Source of the DNA: Alloalcanivorax balearicus MACL04
GTDB lineage: Bacteria > Pseudomonadota > Gammaproteobacteria > Pseudomonadales > Alcanivoracaceae
Direction of reading: 5' to 3'
Assembly: GCF_025532145.1 (NCBI RefSeq)
Contig: NZ_ARXS01000010.1
Coordinates: 1 to 64,000 of the forward strand
DNA: 64,000 nt
This document shows positions 7,408 through 16,300 of the stretch, one piece after another. A program made the position numbers and the translations under genes. The notes beneath the pieces were generated by a model. That model was not told the origin of the DNA, searched no databases, and saw only the letters and a list, made by a program, of their open reading frames with translations. The stretch's first letter is position 1, and each line of letters opens with the position of its first letter.

Positions 7408-8070
7408 CTAATCCACCAACGGCAGCCCCGCGGCGCGCCACTCCAGGATGCCCGCTTGATAACGGCGCACCTGGAAGCCCCGTTCACGCAGCAGGCGCGC
7501 GGCGTCATGGGAGAACGCACAGTAGACCCCACGGCAATAGGCAACGATTTCCCGGTCCCGTGGCAGCGCCGAAAGCATGCTCTCCAACTCCGCTATCGGT
7601 GCGTTCAGGGCGCCCGGCAGGTGCCCGGCCTGATATTCCGCATTGGGGCGCACGTCCAGCAAGGTCACCGCCCCCTGCTCCAAGGCTCGCTGTAATTCAA
7701 CACGAGTCATCGGCTCGAGGGTTTCGCCGGCATCATCGTCGGCGAACAGCCGCCCCATAAGGCGTTCCATTTCAGCCAGATGGGTTTCCGCCACCTCTTG
7801 CAGCAGAGTCAGCAGCCTCAGAATGCGCTCATCGGTGAGCCGATAGACCATTTGCCGCCCGTCCCGGCGGGCGGTGACCAACCCGGCGCGGCGCAGATGC
7901 TGGAGATGCTGCGAGGCATTGGCGATGGACAGGCCGCTGGCCCCCGCCAACTCCTCTACCGGCGCCTCCTTCTGCGCCAGATGCTCCAGCAGCGCCAGCC
8001 GATGGCCGTTGCCCAAAGCACGGCCCAGCTGGGAGAGCACATCAAACAGTTCCTGGCGGGATACCGGCAT
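7408..8070 (-). CDS. ArsR-family regulator fused to a rhodanese domain
   Basis: This 220-residue protein has an ArsR/SmtB winged helix-turn-helix at about 10-90 (HRLALLEHLAQ, then GLSIANASQHLQHLRRAGLV) followed by a rhodanese domain at about 122-218 (TLLDVRPNAEYQAGHLPGA, AYCRGVYCAFS). Cys179 is in the rhodanese active-site loop and a second Cys184 lies five residues later. Such fusions are known in proteobacteria and are thought to sense sulfane sulfur or redox state and derepress their targets. The 100 bases upstream are AT-rich (ATCAATAAATCAATTGAAT near 8086-8105) and could carry its operator. No sulfur-metabolism partner is adjacent, so its regulon lies elsewhere or is itself. Confidence 0.85.
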   Translation of the reverse strand: MPVSRQELFDVLSQLGRALGNGHRLALLEHLAQKEAPVEELAGASGLSIANASQHLQHLRRAGLVTARRDGRQMVYRLTDERILRLLTLLQEVAETHLAEMERLMGRLFADDDAGETLEPMTRVELQRALEQGAVTLLDVRPNAEYQAGHLPGALNAPIAELESMLSALPRDREIVAYCRGVYCAFSHDAARLLRERGFQVRRYQAGILEWRAAGLPLVD

Positions 8071-8209
8071 GCACGGACCTCAAATAATCAATAAATCAAT
8101 TGAATAAAACCTTATCCAAGGTCGCGTTTTATCGCAATCACTGCCGTCGCTCCCTGTAGGAGGTTCCCATGGTGGCCCTGCAACGCGAATGGGGCTTCTG
8201 GTGTTGGGT

Positions 8210-8250
8210 ATTCGCCAGCAGGCTGTGGGAACCACAGCCTGCTGGCGAAT
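8210..8250. repeat. Perfect 19-bp inverted REP pair
   Basis: Positions 8210-8228 and 8232-8250 are exact reverse complements (arm ATTCGCCAGCAGGCTGTGG) with only a 3-base spacer. It lies 25 bases beyond the stop of the RAYT gene at 8275-9012. Confidence 0.85.
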
Positions 8251-8274
8251 GGGGCTGGCCTTGTAGCTGGCCGT

Positions 8275-9012
8275 TCAGCGGCGGCGGCGTGCCTTGCGGC
8301 GGCGGGGGGTTCGGGACAACGAGCCCTTGGGGCGGCCGGGGCCGCGGCTGGCCAGGCGGACACCAGTGGCCTTTTCCACCTGGTCGATAAAGCGGTCATC
8401 GCCGGTAAGCTGGCTGCGGTGAATAGCGTTATGGATACGGCACCATTCGGCGTCCTCCATCTCCCGGGTCAGAAGCCGGCGGTAGAGCTTTTGCCGCTCT
8501 GTTTCATCGCTGTGCAGAGCCAGATAATCCGGATGATTATCCAGCGGATAACCGGCCATGAATCCCATACGGATAACATGGCTGGACCAGTCGTAATGAT
8601 CAATATGCTCCACCCCCGCCATACTCAAGGGCAGAGTTTCGATATAACGCATGCTGGACAACGACCACGGGCCCCATTGCACCGGACTGGAGCGATAGCG
8701 CCCATCCCAGAGCCGGCCATTACGCTTGGCGATGCGATTGTGCCGACGCACCGTTCTCACCGACAGCGACTTCATGAATTCGCTAATGCGCTGGGGATCG
8801 CCCATGGGATCAAGCAGCAGATTGACCTGATCGCTCAACAGGCACCATGCATAAATCCTCACACCCAGTTTGGTGCGCAGATCCTGAACATCCAGCAAGT
8901 ATTTATGAAATTCTTCCACCTCCCGGAATATCCGCTCACCGGCTCGGGCTCGCTGCATGATATGACAGGGGAAGTCTGGAAGAATAAAACGCCTCTTCCG
9001 TGGCATAGCCAT
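8275..9012 (-). CDS. REP-associated transposase-like protein lacking both HUH histidines
   Basis: This 245-residue RAYT-family protein has RKRRFILPDFPCHIMQRARA at the N-terminus, YAWCLLSDQVNLLLD at 54-68, LWDGRYRSSP at 101-110, MRYIETLPL with candidate Tyr123, and a very basic tail (RRRKARRRR). In active family members the 61-64 column reads NHVH. Here it reads DQVN, so both metal-binding His are gone while the Tyr position is kept. The frame is intact and full length, so loss of catalysis has not been followed by decay. A perfect REP cruciform lies just downstream, and a GGGGACAG-type boundary motif lies about 95 bases upstream of the start. An alternative start is two codons downstream. Confidence 0.8.
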   Translation of the reverse strand: MAMPRKRRFILPDFPCHIMQRARAGERIFREVEEFHKYLLDVQDLRTKLGVRIYAWCLLSDQVNLLLDPMGDPQRISEFMKSLSVRTVRRHNRIAKRNGRLWDGRYRSSPVQWGPWSLSSMRYIETLPLSMAGVEHIDHYDWSSHVIRMGFMAGYPLDNHPDYLALHSDETERQKLYRRLLTREMEDAEWCRIHNAIHRSQLTGDDRFIDQVEKATGVRLASRGPGRPKGSLSRTPRRRKARRRR

Positions 9013-9104
9013 GCTCTCTGCACAGTCTTTAATTATGTTTCGATAATTTTACACTTCAAACTAAAAATACCAACCCGAAATCGGCACCATAGTACGGATT
9101 TTAT

Positions 9105-9132
9105 CTGTCCCCTTTTGTTGTGCCGCGACAAC
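9105..9132. other. RAYT-boundary motif: hairpin, A-tract, GGGGACAG
   Basis: On the minus strand, the RAYT coding strand, a short hairpin GTTGT/ACAAC (9117-9121 with 9128-9132) is followed by AAAA and GGGGACAG (9112-9105). The same order of parts is found on both sides of the RAYT gene at 18753-19448. The remainder of 9013-9348 is AT-rich and holds a terminator for the next gene. Confidence 0.45.
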
Positions 9133-9268
9133 CTACCTAAAAAAAGGCGACGAACCTTGTTTTTCCGTATAAAAACGCGATTTCAAAATAGCGGAAGACA
9201 CTATTGAAATAATAATAACAACGCTCTTTGAAGATGCCGTTAAAACCTGAGAGGCAAGTTTGATAAGC

Positions 9269-9295
9269 AAAAAAAACGGCACCCTGTGGTGCCGT
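9269..9295 (-). terminator. Rho-independent terminator
   Basis: ACGGCACC (9276-9283) and GGTGCCGT (9288-9295) make an 8-bp GC-rich stem with a 4-base loop. On the minus strand it is followed by a run of eight T. It serves the RAYT-like gene ending at 9349. Confidence 0.85.
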
Positions 9296-9348
9296 GAAAG
9301 AGCCAATGTTGGCTTGGAAGGCAGAAATCGTCGTTACTCTTTGTCGTT

Positions 9349-9963
9349 TTACCCTTTTAACGGCGATGCTCTGAGCAGGGCTTCACGGATGGTCGCGGCC
9401 TCGCCATCCGGCACGCCGCGCCCCATGAAAAGCCGGTAGCATTCCCGGCGATCTTCTTCGTCATTCCCCATGCGCAGGTAGCCCAGGTAGGGATCCAGCA
9501 AGGCACTGGGCTCGATGCCCATGCGCGCCCGGAAACTGCTCCAGGCGTAATTCCAGGGCATGTCACACTCACCGGCCCGTACCGGCAGGAATTCCATGTA
9601 GCGCATGCACGCCAGCGGCCAGTACCCCGGGGCCACCTGACACAACTGAAAACGCTGTTCCCAACGGCGGCTGGCGGTGCTCGGAGCCGGCATACGGCGC
9701 GGCTCCACCTGGAACAGGCTCAGTGACTGCATGAATTCGGTGGCGTCGTCGCTACTGCGAAACGGGCCGGTGAGGATGCTGGCGCTCACGGGCAACAGGC
9801 ACCAGGCATAAATCGGCACTTCAAAACGCAGTTTGAGTTCGTACAGGTTGGCGAGATAGCGGCGGCAATCGAGGTTATCGCGGAACACGCTGCGCATGGC
9901 GTCTCCGCATTGCTCGAAGTAATTGAAATATCCGTTTATAACGGGACGCTGGGTCCGGGACAT
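9349..9963 (-). CDS. Highly diverged REP-associated transposase-like protein
   Basis: This protein of about 204 residues starts at ATG 9963, preceded by AGGAGGAGCC; upstream in-frame residues are disregarded. It keeps the RAYT framework: YFNYFEQCGDAMRSVF, YAWCLLPVSASILTGP at 52-67, and MRYMEFLPVRAG with candidate Tyr122. The HUH column reads VSAS, so both His are replaced by Ser. The usual GTLW-GR block before the Tyr helix is also unrecognisable (RRWEQRFQLCQVAPGYW). It has its own strong ribosome site and terminator, so it is organised as an expressed gene. It is probably non-catalytic. Confidence 0.7.
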   Translation of the reverse strand: MSRTQRPVINGYFNYFEQCGDAMRSVFRDNLDCRRYLANLYELKLRFEVPIYAWCLLPVSASILTGPFRSSDDATEFMQSLSLFQVEPRRMPAPSTASRRWEQRFQLCQVAPGYWPLACMRYMEFLPVRAGECDMPWNYAWSSFRARMGIEPSALLDPYLGYLRMGNDEEDRRECYRLFMGRGVPDGEAATIREALLRASPLKG

Positions 9964-10073
9964 GGCTCCTCCTGAGCACTTTTTTCTTCCATCGTGCCTG
10001 ACATTGAACACCAGTCAAGCGGTTGTTGTCTTGGCTTGGCGCCGAAATTGTGAATCGGTTCCCAGGGCGCTGT

Positions 10074-10140
10074 ATTCGCTGCCAGGGCAGCTCCCACTCA
10101 GGGGCTACGAAGCCGCTGTGGGAGCTGCCCTGGCGGCGAA
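10074..10140. repeat. REP pair
   Basis: Inverted REP units: ATTCGCTGCCAGGGCAGCTC, then after a short spacer CGAAGCCGCTGTGGGAGCTG and CCCTGGCGGCGAA. It lies between the diverged RAYT gene and the convergent-side end of ecotin. Confidence 0.75.
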
Positions 10141-10175
10141 CGACGTGGGCGTGCACCCCACCGCCGGGATAGCGC

Positions 10176-10685
10176 CTACTCCTGCTCCGCCTCCAGCTGC
10201 TCCTCATCCGCGCGCCACAGGCGATAGCGCAGCTCGAACCCTTCCGGCAGGTACACCACCACCGGCAGACGGCTGTTGTAGGGTAGCACGAAGCCGTCAC
10301 CGTTGACGCCGACAAAGGCGTCACGGCGAGTGTCGTCGCCACAGCCCATCAGCGTGGACGCCGGCCCGCTGACATCGCTCAGCCGCCAGTAGGAATAACC
10401 CCATCCCTCCAGGGTCTGTTGCTCCAGCTTGCCGTGAAACCAAGTGTGGTTGCAGTCCACCGACTGGATTTTGCCGGGCATCAGCTCCACTTGCATGCGT
10501 GCCGGATTCTCCGTTTCGGGCAGGCGGATCACCCAGCGCTGGTAACCTTCCTCCGCTTGCGGATAAGGGGCGACTTTCTCCAGTGGGAGAGGCTCCAGCG
10601 GGCGCGGCTCCGACTCGGCCGCCAGGGCGGGCAAGGTAACGGTGAGCAGCACGCCGCCCAGCAGAGCATTGATCCTTGAATTCAT
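10176..10685 (-). CDS. eco: Ecotin, periplasmic serine protease inhibitor
   Basis: This 169-residue precursor has a Sec signal peptide (about 1-23, cut after LPALAA). The mature part follows E. coli ecotin closely: [19 protein letters not shown] at 35-53, VDCN with Cys78, [15 protein letters not shown] at 86-100, the reactive loop STLMGC at 110-115 with P1 Met113 and Cys115, and [20 protein letters not shown] near the end. Cys78-Cys115 should form the disulfide that braces the loop. Ecotin dimers inhibit trypsin-fold proteases such as neutrophil elastase. It is transcribed alone, divergently from a small conserved gene. Confidence 0.93.
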   Translation of the reverse strand: MNSRINALLGGVLLTVTLPALAAESEPRPLEPLPLEKVAPYPQAEEGYQRWVIRLPETENPARMQVELMPGKIQSVDCNHTWFHGKLEQQTLEGWGYSYWRLSDVSGPASTLMGCGDDTRRDAFVGVNGDGFVLPYNSRLPVVVYLPEGFELRYRLWRADEEQLEAEQE

Positions 10686-10806
10686 TCTTCAGCCTCCATT
10701 CACTATGCGGTCGTGCCGTTGGACACGCCTTTTAAACTACCCGTTCTCGCACTTCCGCTCCAAGCCACCTGCGCGAAGTTTGTGGGACAGCCGGGGCGGG
10801 TTTCCC

Positions 10807-10823
10807 TGTGATCGGCGATCACA
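10807..10823. promoter_or_regulatory. CRP/FNR-like palindrome
   Basis: TGTGATC (10807-10813) and GATCACA (10817-10823) form a perfect 7-bp inverted repeat around GGC. It resembles a CRP/Vfr site (TGTGA with TCACA), but the spacer is one base longer than the classical 16-bp site. It lies between ecotin and the divergent small gene. Confidence 0.4.
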
Positions 10824-10971
10824 CACAAAGGTTGCATCGAAAACTGCTGAAAAGCGGTCAAATGCGGTAAAACAGGTAACCGTTCATCTACTTTTACAGT
10901 CCTTTTATGGTGTTTCCGCCTCACCTCACGCCACAATCGGGGTGTTGGCATTAACCATGGAGGTTCTGGCC

Positions 10972-11214
10972 ATGATGATGATTCAGTTGAATCCGGCGAT
11001 TCCCCTGAATACCCCCAGGGGCGAGGGACTGGCCCACGTACTGATCGACTATGGGCCGGAACACGAGCTCTACTGGACCGTGTTTCTCTCCGAAACCGGA
11101 GACGTCTATACCTTTTCCAACGGTGAGGTGCGTGCGTCAAAAAACGTCAAACTGGGTCGTTTAAAGCCCGAACGGCCCAAGACCAACGGCCACGCGCAAA
11201 ACCTCATTACCTGA
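10972..11214 (+). CDS. Conserved small protein of unknown function
   Basis: This 80-residue soluble protein begins MMMIQLNPAIPLNTPRGEGL and continues AHVLIDYGPEHELYWTVFLS, then TGDVYTFSNGEVRASKNVKL, ending in a polar tail. The pattern of a short beta-rich domain with a conserved IDYGPEH block recalls small proteins found in many pseudomonads and related bacteria, for which no function is known to me. The start is taken at ATG 10972, eight bases after GGAGG; ATGs at 10975 and 10978 and one at 10957 are in frame. A hairpin followed by T-rich sequence lies downstream. Confidence 0.7.
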   Translation: MMMIQLNPAIPLNTPRGEGLAHVLIDYGPEHELYWTVFLSETGDVYTFSNGEVRASKNVKLGRLKPERPKTNGHAQNLIT

Positions 11215-11289
11215 CACGGGAATCGATCCTGAGCTGGCTTCGCGGCACCGGCAGTCAGCACTGACCCGTCTCGGGGACAAACAATGCCT

Positions 11290-11341
11290 GAAGCCCGAGA
11301 TCCGATCCGGGCTTCGGGAAACGGGCTTTATCGTATTTTTT
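11290..11341 (+). terminator. Possible terminator
   Basis: GAAGCCCG (11290-11297) and CGGGCTTC (11308-11315) form an 8-bp stem. A run of T (11335-11341) follows only after about 20 bases, so this is a weak candidate for ending the small gene upstream. Confidence 0.35.
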
Positions 11342-11372
11342 CCACCTCTCCTTTCAAAACCCCACCGCTCCA

Positions 11373-11541
11373 CGAAGCCGCTGTGGGGGCTTGCCTGCAA
11401 GCGAATATCCCAACGTCAGAGGCCGGAATTCGCCAGCAAGGCTGGCTCCTACAGACCATGCTACGAAGCCGCTGTGGGAGCTTGCCTGCAAGCGAATATT
11501 GCCATGCCAAGCCGGTTCGCCAGCAAGGCTGGCTCCTACAG
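11373..11541. repeat. Tandem BIME: two copies of a REP pair
   Basis: A unit of about 88 bases occurs twice in direct orientation. Each copy has CGAAGCCGCTGTGGG and GCTTGCCTGCAAGCGAATAT, then a variable 18-20 base spacer, then TTCGCCAGCAAGGCTGGCTC and CTACAGAC. The REP arms are nearly identical between copies while the spacers differ. Confidence 0.8.
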
Positions 11542-12065
11542 ACGCTTAGCAGTCCGTTTCCCCCGGTTGGCAGCCGGGACAAAAATCGCCGTCATCACGG
11601 TTGTGAACATGTGTTTACTTAAAAATCGATGATGCATGGCGGACAAGAACAAGAGCCGAGCCCTTACTTTACGGGCATTCCGGCGCTAATCCCTTCGCCT
11701 TATCGTTCATGTCCCCTTTTTCGGAGTACAGCGCCGAACAGGGTATACGATTTGTGTCCCCATATTGGCCACGCCAAGGTAAACTTTTTTGGCATTTTTG
11801 TTTCTTTTTTCCTTGGACCTTAGCACCAAAAGAGCGTTACACCACGCTTACATAAAAATCATAACTATCTGTTTTTTCTAATTTTTTCCATTTCGTCAAG
11901 TGTCTTGAAGAGCCTCTTTTCAATGACAAATTCTGGACACAGTGACTTCTGTCCTACCCTACCCCTTGTACGCCGCTCCAACCCTTTACTCTCCCGAATC
12001 CGAGGGCGGCACTACATAAAAAAAACGCCAAGAAGATCACATAAGAAATTGGAGGATTGTCACCA
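11542..12065. other. Long AT-rich intergenic region upstream of the porin gene
   Basis: About 520 bases with no convincing gene. It is markedly more AT-rich than its surroundings (for example TTTTTTGGCATTTTTG and TTTCTTTTTTCC near 11790-11815). It presumably carries the promoter and 5' leader of the porin-lipoprotein operon. Confidence 0.4.
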
Positions 12066-13382
12066 ATGTCATCACGCTCCCGCCTGAGAAATGGAATTCG
12101 CGCCGGCGCACTGTTGCTCGCCCCCGCGATCGCTTCCGCGAACATGGGTAACCTGGCCACCACCTACGGCGTCATGCCCAGCGACGTCGCCACCGTGCAA
12201 GCCCTGTCCATGTTCAATACCCAGGTCTCCACCGCCTTCTACAATCCCGCTTATCTGGCCCGCGACACCCGCGGTGAGATGACCGCTGGCCTCATGCACG
12301 CCGATCCCAACCTCAAGGCGGACAGCCAGAACCACGGCACCTACAAGGTGCAGGACGATCCCGCCCAGCAGATCCTGCTCGGCTTGCGCACTGATCTCTC
12401 CGACATCACCGAACTGGGCCAGCCCATCGTGCTCGGCCTGCTGCTCGGATCCGAGAAATACTCCCAGGAACTGATGGCGTTCAACTCCAGCACCGCCCCC
12501 TATGGCCAGTATTTCAGCCATGGCCGTGAGCCCCTGTTCCTGTCCCTCGGTATTGGCACCAATATCTGGCGTGGCCTGGCCATCGGCTTCGGCACCCGCA
12601 TCACCCTGCACTCCGACGCCAAGCTCTATGCCTGGAGCAACCTCGCCGGTGATACCCAGTACGAGCAACTGGACGTTACTGCCAAGCCGGTGCTGCGCCC
12701 CATCCTCAGCATGAGCCTGGACTGGAAGGAAACCTTCTGCCCCGACGCCGAGTGCTGGTACAACGGCGTGGAAACCGCCTTTGCCTTCCGTGGCTACTCC
12801 TATGCCCGTGTCAGCGTTGACGCCAACATGGTCATCCCGGAAACCATCCCGGAACCCGGCCTGTTCATCAATCTGAGCACCATTGACTCCTACCAGCCCA
12901 ACACCTATGTGTTCGGCACTCAGGTGAAAAAAGGCAAGTGGCGTACCGGCGTCGCTCTGGAATTCCAGGAATGGTCCAAGCTGGAAGACAAACTGACCAG
13001 TGGCCACGATGACATCAAGGACGTCGGCGATCTTCAATTCCGCGACACTTTCACCCCGCGTATCGGTGTGGAATACGAGTTCGAGCCCGGCATCGGCTTC
13101 TCCGGCGGCATCGCCTATCAGGAGTCCCCGCTGGAAACCGGCGTCAACCGGGAAATCAATTACCTGGACGCCCGCCGCACCATCTTTGGCCTGGGCTTCC
13201 ACGCCACCGCCAACCGTGTCTACGGCTTCAAACACCCGGTGCGCTTCGATCTGGCCTACCAGTACCACGCCATCGGCGAGCGGGCCTTCCGTTTGATCTC
13301 CGACCAGACCGGCAACAACGACCGCGTCAAGACCGACGGTGACGTTAGTGTTTTCGCCGCCTCCATCAGCATGCAGTTCTAA
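12066..13382 (+). CDS. FadL/TodX-like outer membrane transport protein
   Basis: This protein of about 438 residues has a signal peptide cut near SAN and an N-terminal segment NMGNLATTYGVMPSDVATVQ, followed by alternating beta strands through to a terminal aromatic (SISMQF), typical of an outer membrane barrel. The NTQVSTAFYNPA block resembles the N-terminal plug region of OMPP1/FadL/TodX hydrophobic-substrate channels. Start ATG 12066 lies ten bases after GGAGG. The stop is nine bases before the large lipoprotein gene, so the two form an operon and may work together at the outer membrane. Uptake of a hydrophobic compound is plausible but unproven. Confidence 0.7.
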   Translation: MSSRSRLRNGIRAGALLLAPAIASANMGNLATTYGVMPSDVATVQALSMFNTQVSTAFYNPAYLARDTRGEMTAGLMHADPNLKADSQNHGTYKVQDDPAQQILLGLRTDLSDITELGQPIVLGLLLGSEKYSQELMAFNSSTAPYGQYFSHGREPLFLSLGIGTNIWRGLAIGFGTRITLHSDAKLYAWSNLAGDTQYEQLDVTAKPVLRPILSMSLDWKETFCPDAECWYNGVETAFAFRGYSYARVSVDANMVIPETIPEPGLFINLSTIDSYQPNTYVFGTQVKKGKWRTGVALEFQEWSKLEDKLTSGHDDIKDVGDLQFRDTFTPRIGVEYEFEPGIGFSGGIAYQESPLETGVNREINYLDARRTIFGLGFHATANRVYGFKHPVRFDLAYQYHAIGERAFRLISDQTGNNDRVKTDGDVSVFAASISMQF

Positions 13383-13391
13383 GGAGTAGAC

Positions 13392-16300
13392 ATGAATACG
13401 TTGACCCTGAAGCGGGGGGGCTTGCTGATTGCCTCCGCTCTCATCCTCAGCGCCTGCGGCGGCGGTGGCGGCAGCGACATGCCAGGACCCGACGCGGGTG
13501 AAAGCAAACGCCAGAGCCTGCTCTACGCCTACCCCGACAACGGCCAGACCGAAGTGCCGACCCCGGCCCCGGTGGTACTGCGCTTCTCCAGCGCCGTCAC
13601 CGTGGACGCCGCCGAGGCGGCGATTACCCTGCATGAAGGCGACGCCAATGGTCCAACCCTGGCCGCCACTTTCTCCACCGTGGACGGCGAACCGCGCGGC
13701 CTGGTGCTAACCCCGGACGACAAACTCAAACCGCTCACCGACTACACCGTGGTGATCAGGAACCTGAAACTGGAAAAAGGCACCGCCGCCAATCAGGTGC
13801 TGGGCTTCACCACCCGGCCGCTGCATGAGGGCCCGCGTTCCCTTGTGGTCAGCAGCGACGACTTCGTCATCGAGCGGCGCATCCCCGACGGCGGTAGCAG
13901 CGAACCGGTGATGGACTTCTCCACCTTCCGCTTCCAGTTCAGCCAGCCCATCGACCCGGCCACCGTGCACTACGGCGACGCCCCGGCCAGCAGCACCGCG
14001 CCGGCGGACAACGTGGGCCTGTACGACAGCCAGGGCAATCTGGTGGACGCGGTGCTGGTGGTCAACGACCGCTACATGACGGTGGACCCGAACCCGCAAT
14101 CCGACGATCCCGAAGACCAGTATTTCTCCTACCTGACGCCGGGAGAAACCTACACCCTGCGCCTGGGCGATGGCATTACCAGCGTCTATGGCGAGACCTT
14201 CGGCGGCGACGAAATCGCCTTTACGCCGAAGGATTCCTCACCGCGTGGTGAACCGGCGGTGCTGGTGCAACGCATCACCGACTCCGCCAACCGCACCAAT
14301 CTGTCACCGCTGACCGGCAAGCCAATCAACGAGGTGCCGGTGAACGGCGTACTGCTGGGCGAAGACGCCAACATCACCCAGGCCAGCAACAACGCGGTCA
14401 TGGCGGAACTGGCGGACGTCACCCAGTACCCGGATGTCACCCCGATCCGTCTGCCGCGCAACACCGTGCTCGACGGCAGCAGCATCGACGTACTGATCGG
14501 CGGCCACGTACCGGCGGGCTTCTCCTCCGGCCAGGTGGAAATGCGCATGCTCAGCGACGCCACCGGCTACCTGGTGCCCAACCCCTATAACAGCAACCGC
14601 AGCGACGCCCTGCGCATCGTGCACCTGTTCATGGACGTGGCCATCGCCACCGAGGACCCGCGCACCAACGGCGCCTTCACCCAGGACATTCTGCACATCG
14701 AACTGATCGGCACCGCCGCCGTGGACACCACCGAAGGCGTGCTCAACATCGACGCCGTCAGCGTGGTGGAACCCAACGTGCTCGGCCAGGAATACGGCTA
14801 CGGCTTGCTCAGCTTCCAGCTGCAGTCTTACAAAGACCAACAGAATCCGCCGGTGGATGCGGTGGCTGAGATGGAAGATAACGAGCCGCCGGTTCTGCAA
14901 AGTTGGACATTGGGAGATAATTCAAGCACGGGAGGTGTGGATAAAATTACCCTCGCTAAACCTGGGGACCCGATAGTACTTAACTTCAGTGAGCCGCTGG
15001 ACACAGTATCTCTGCAAGGTCGGGTTCGATTGGTTAAGAACGAAGGCGGCACTCAAAGCGATGTCCCTGTAGCACTCCACATAGATGGTAGTGCCCTGGT
15101 TATTAAACCAGACCAGCCATTAGAACAAAGTAAGGAACTAGATCGAATCTCCTACAATATCAGCTTGCAAAGTGGTATCACCGATTTCGCGGGCAACCCA
15201 TTCAATGGCGTTCTTGATCGCACCATCGAATTACCAGTACAGGTACAACAAGTTATTGGAGGGGCTGACAACTTCGGAAACCCACCCGTACTTACTCAAT
15301 GGGCTCCTTTCGTATTGAGTACATATCCCGGTTATGCATGCCTGATCGACTTCTCTCTTGCAGACTTGCCCAACGATATAGCAGGTCGTTGTGCTGGCGG
15401 CTTTTCCGGCGTATATCAAGAAGACTTCCCAGGCATCCCCTTAACGGAAGACGATCTTCAGCCCGAGGATGATTACCTACCGGTATCGACAATACCTCCG
15501 AATCGCCCGATCATTGTTCGCTTTTCAAAAGATATCGACCCTGAAAGCGTAGAGCTCGGACGTAACTTTATCGTTGAAGAAATCGACACTGAGGGGACAG
15601 CCTCTTCCGAAGTTTCCGGTGCACTCGAGCTAAATAGTCGTGTAATCAAATTCTGGCCGGATGAAAAATGGAAAGACGGCCAGCTTTACCGCTATACGCT
15701 GGTATCCAATGGAGACTGGCAATCCAATACCTGCGACCAGCAAGCGATATGTGGGGTTGACGGTTTTCCTCTGCAAACCAGGCAGCTTCCTGAATCGAAA
15801 ATCAACCAAGCCTTGGTTCCAGGTCAGGACCGTGGCACTTACATAACCACATCAGCGACCGCTTTACCGAACGGCGGTGGCGCCCCGTTCAGTCAGATTT
15901 TCAAAGGGACAGCGGAGTCTGGAAGCGTGCTGTTGTCACTGGTCAACCTGCCTACCGCGGATACCAACGCAAACCTGTTTCACGAGATGAATCATACCGT
16001 GGCGGAAACCGGCCCCAACTCCACTGGCTATGTTCCATTTGAGTATGCCTTGGAAGAGCCCATACCGAGCGATGAGCCCGACCCTTATACAGATCCCCTT
16101 TTGGACCCTGACGGTGTACGTCCTCTTCCCAACAGCGCCAAGATCTTAACCAGAACCCCGGGAGGTAAGCCCTTTGGCCAGGCTCAGGCCGAAAGGATGC
16201 TTCTGAACAGCGGAACAATCGGCTGTGGCTTTAACTACCCCCAAGGCGCTGAGCTGACAAACGATAGCACCGGGGATCCTTTGGTTTGTCCAAAAGAAAA

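Noticed and set aside
11373-11541. Possible CRISPR-like array
   Set aside because: Only two direct copies of an 88-base unit made of inverted REP arms; no short regular spacers and no cas genes.
11700-11730. ATGTCCCCTTTTTC resembling the RAYT boundary motif
   Set aside because: No adjacent RAYT gene or matching hairpin; the match is short enough to be chance.
12072-13634. 520-codon open frame antisense to the porin gene
   Set aside because: Gly/Val/Ala-rich low-complexity product typical of the antisense frame of a GC-rich gene; the sense strand encodes a clear outer membrane protein.
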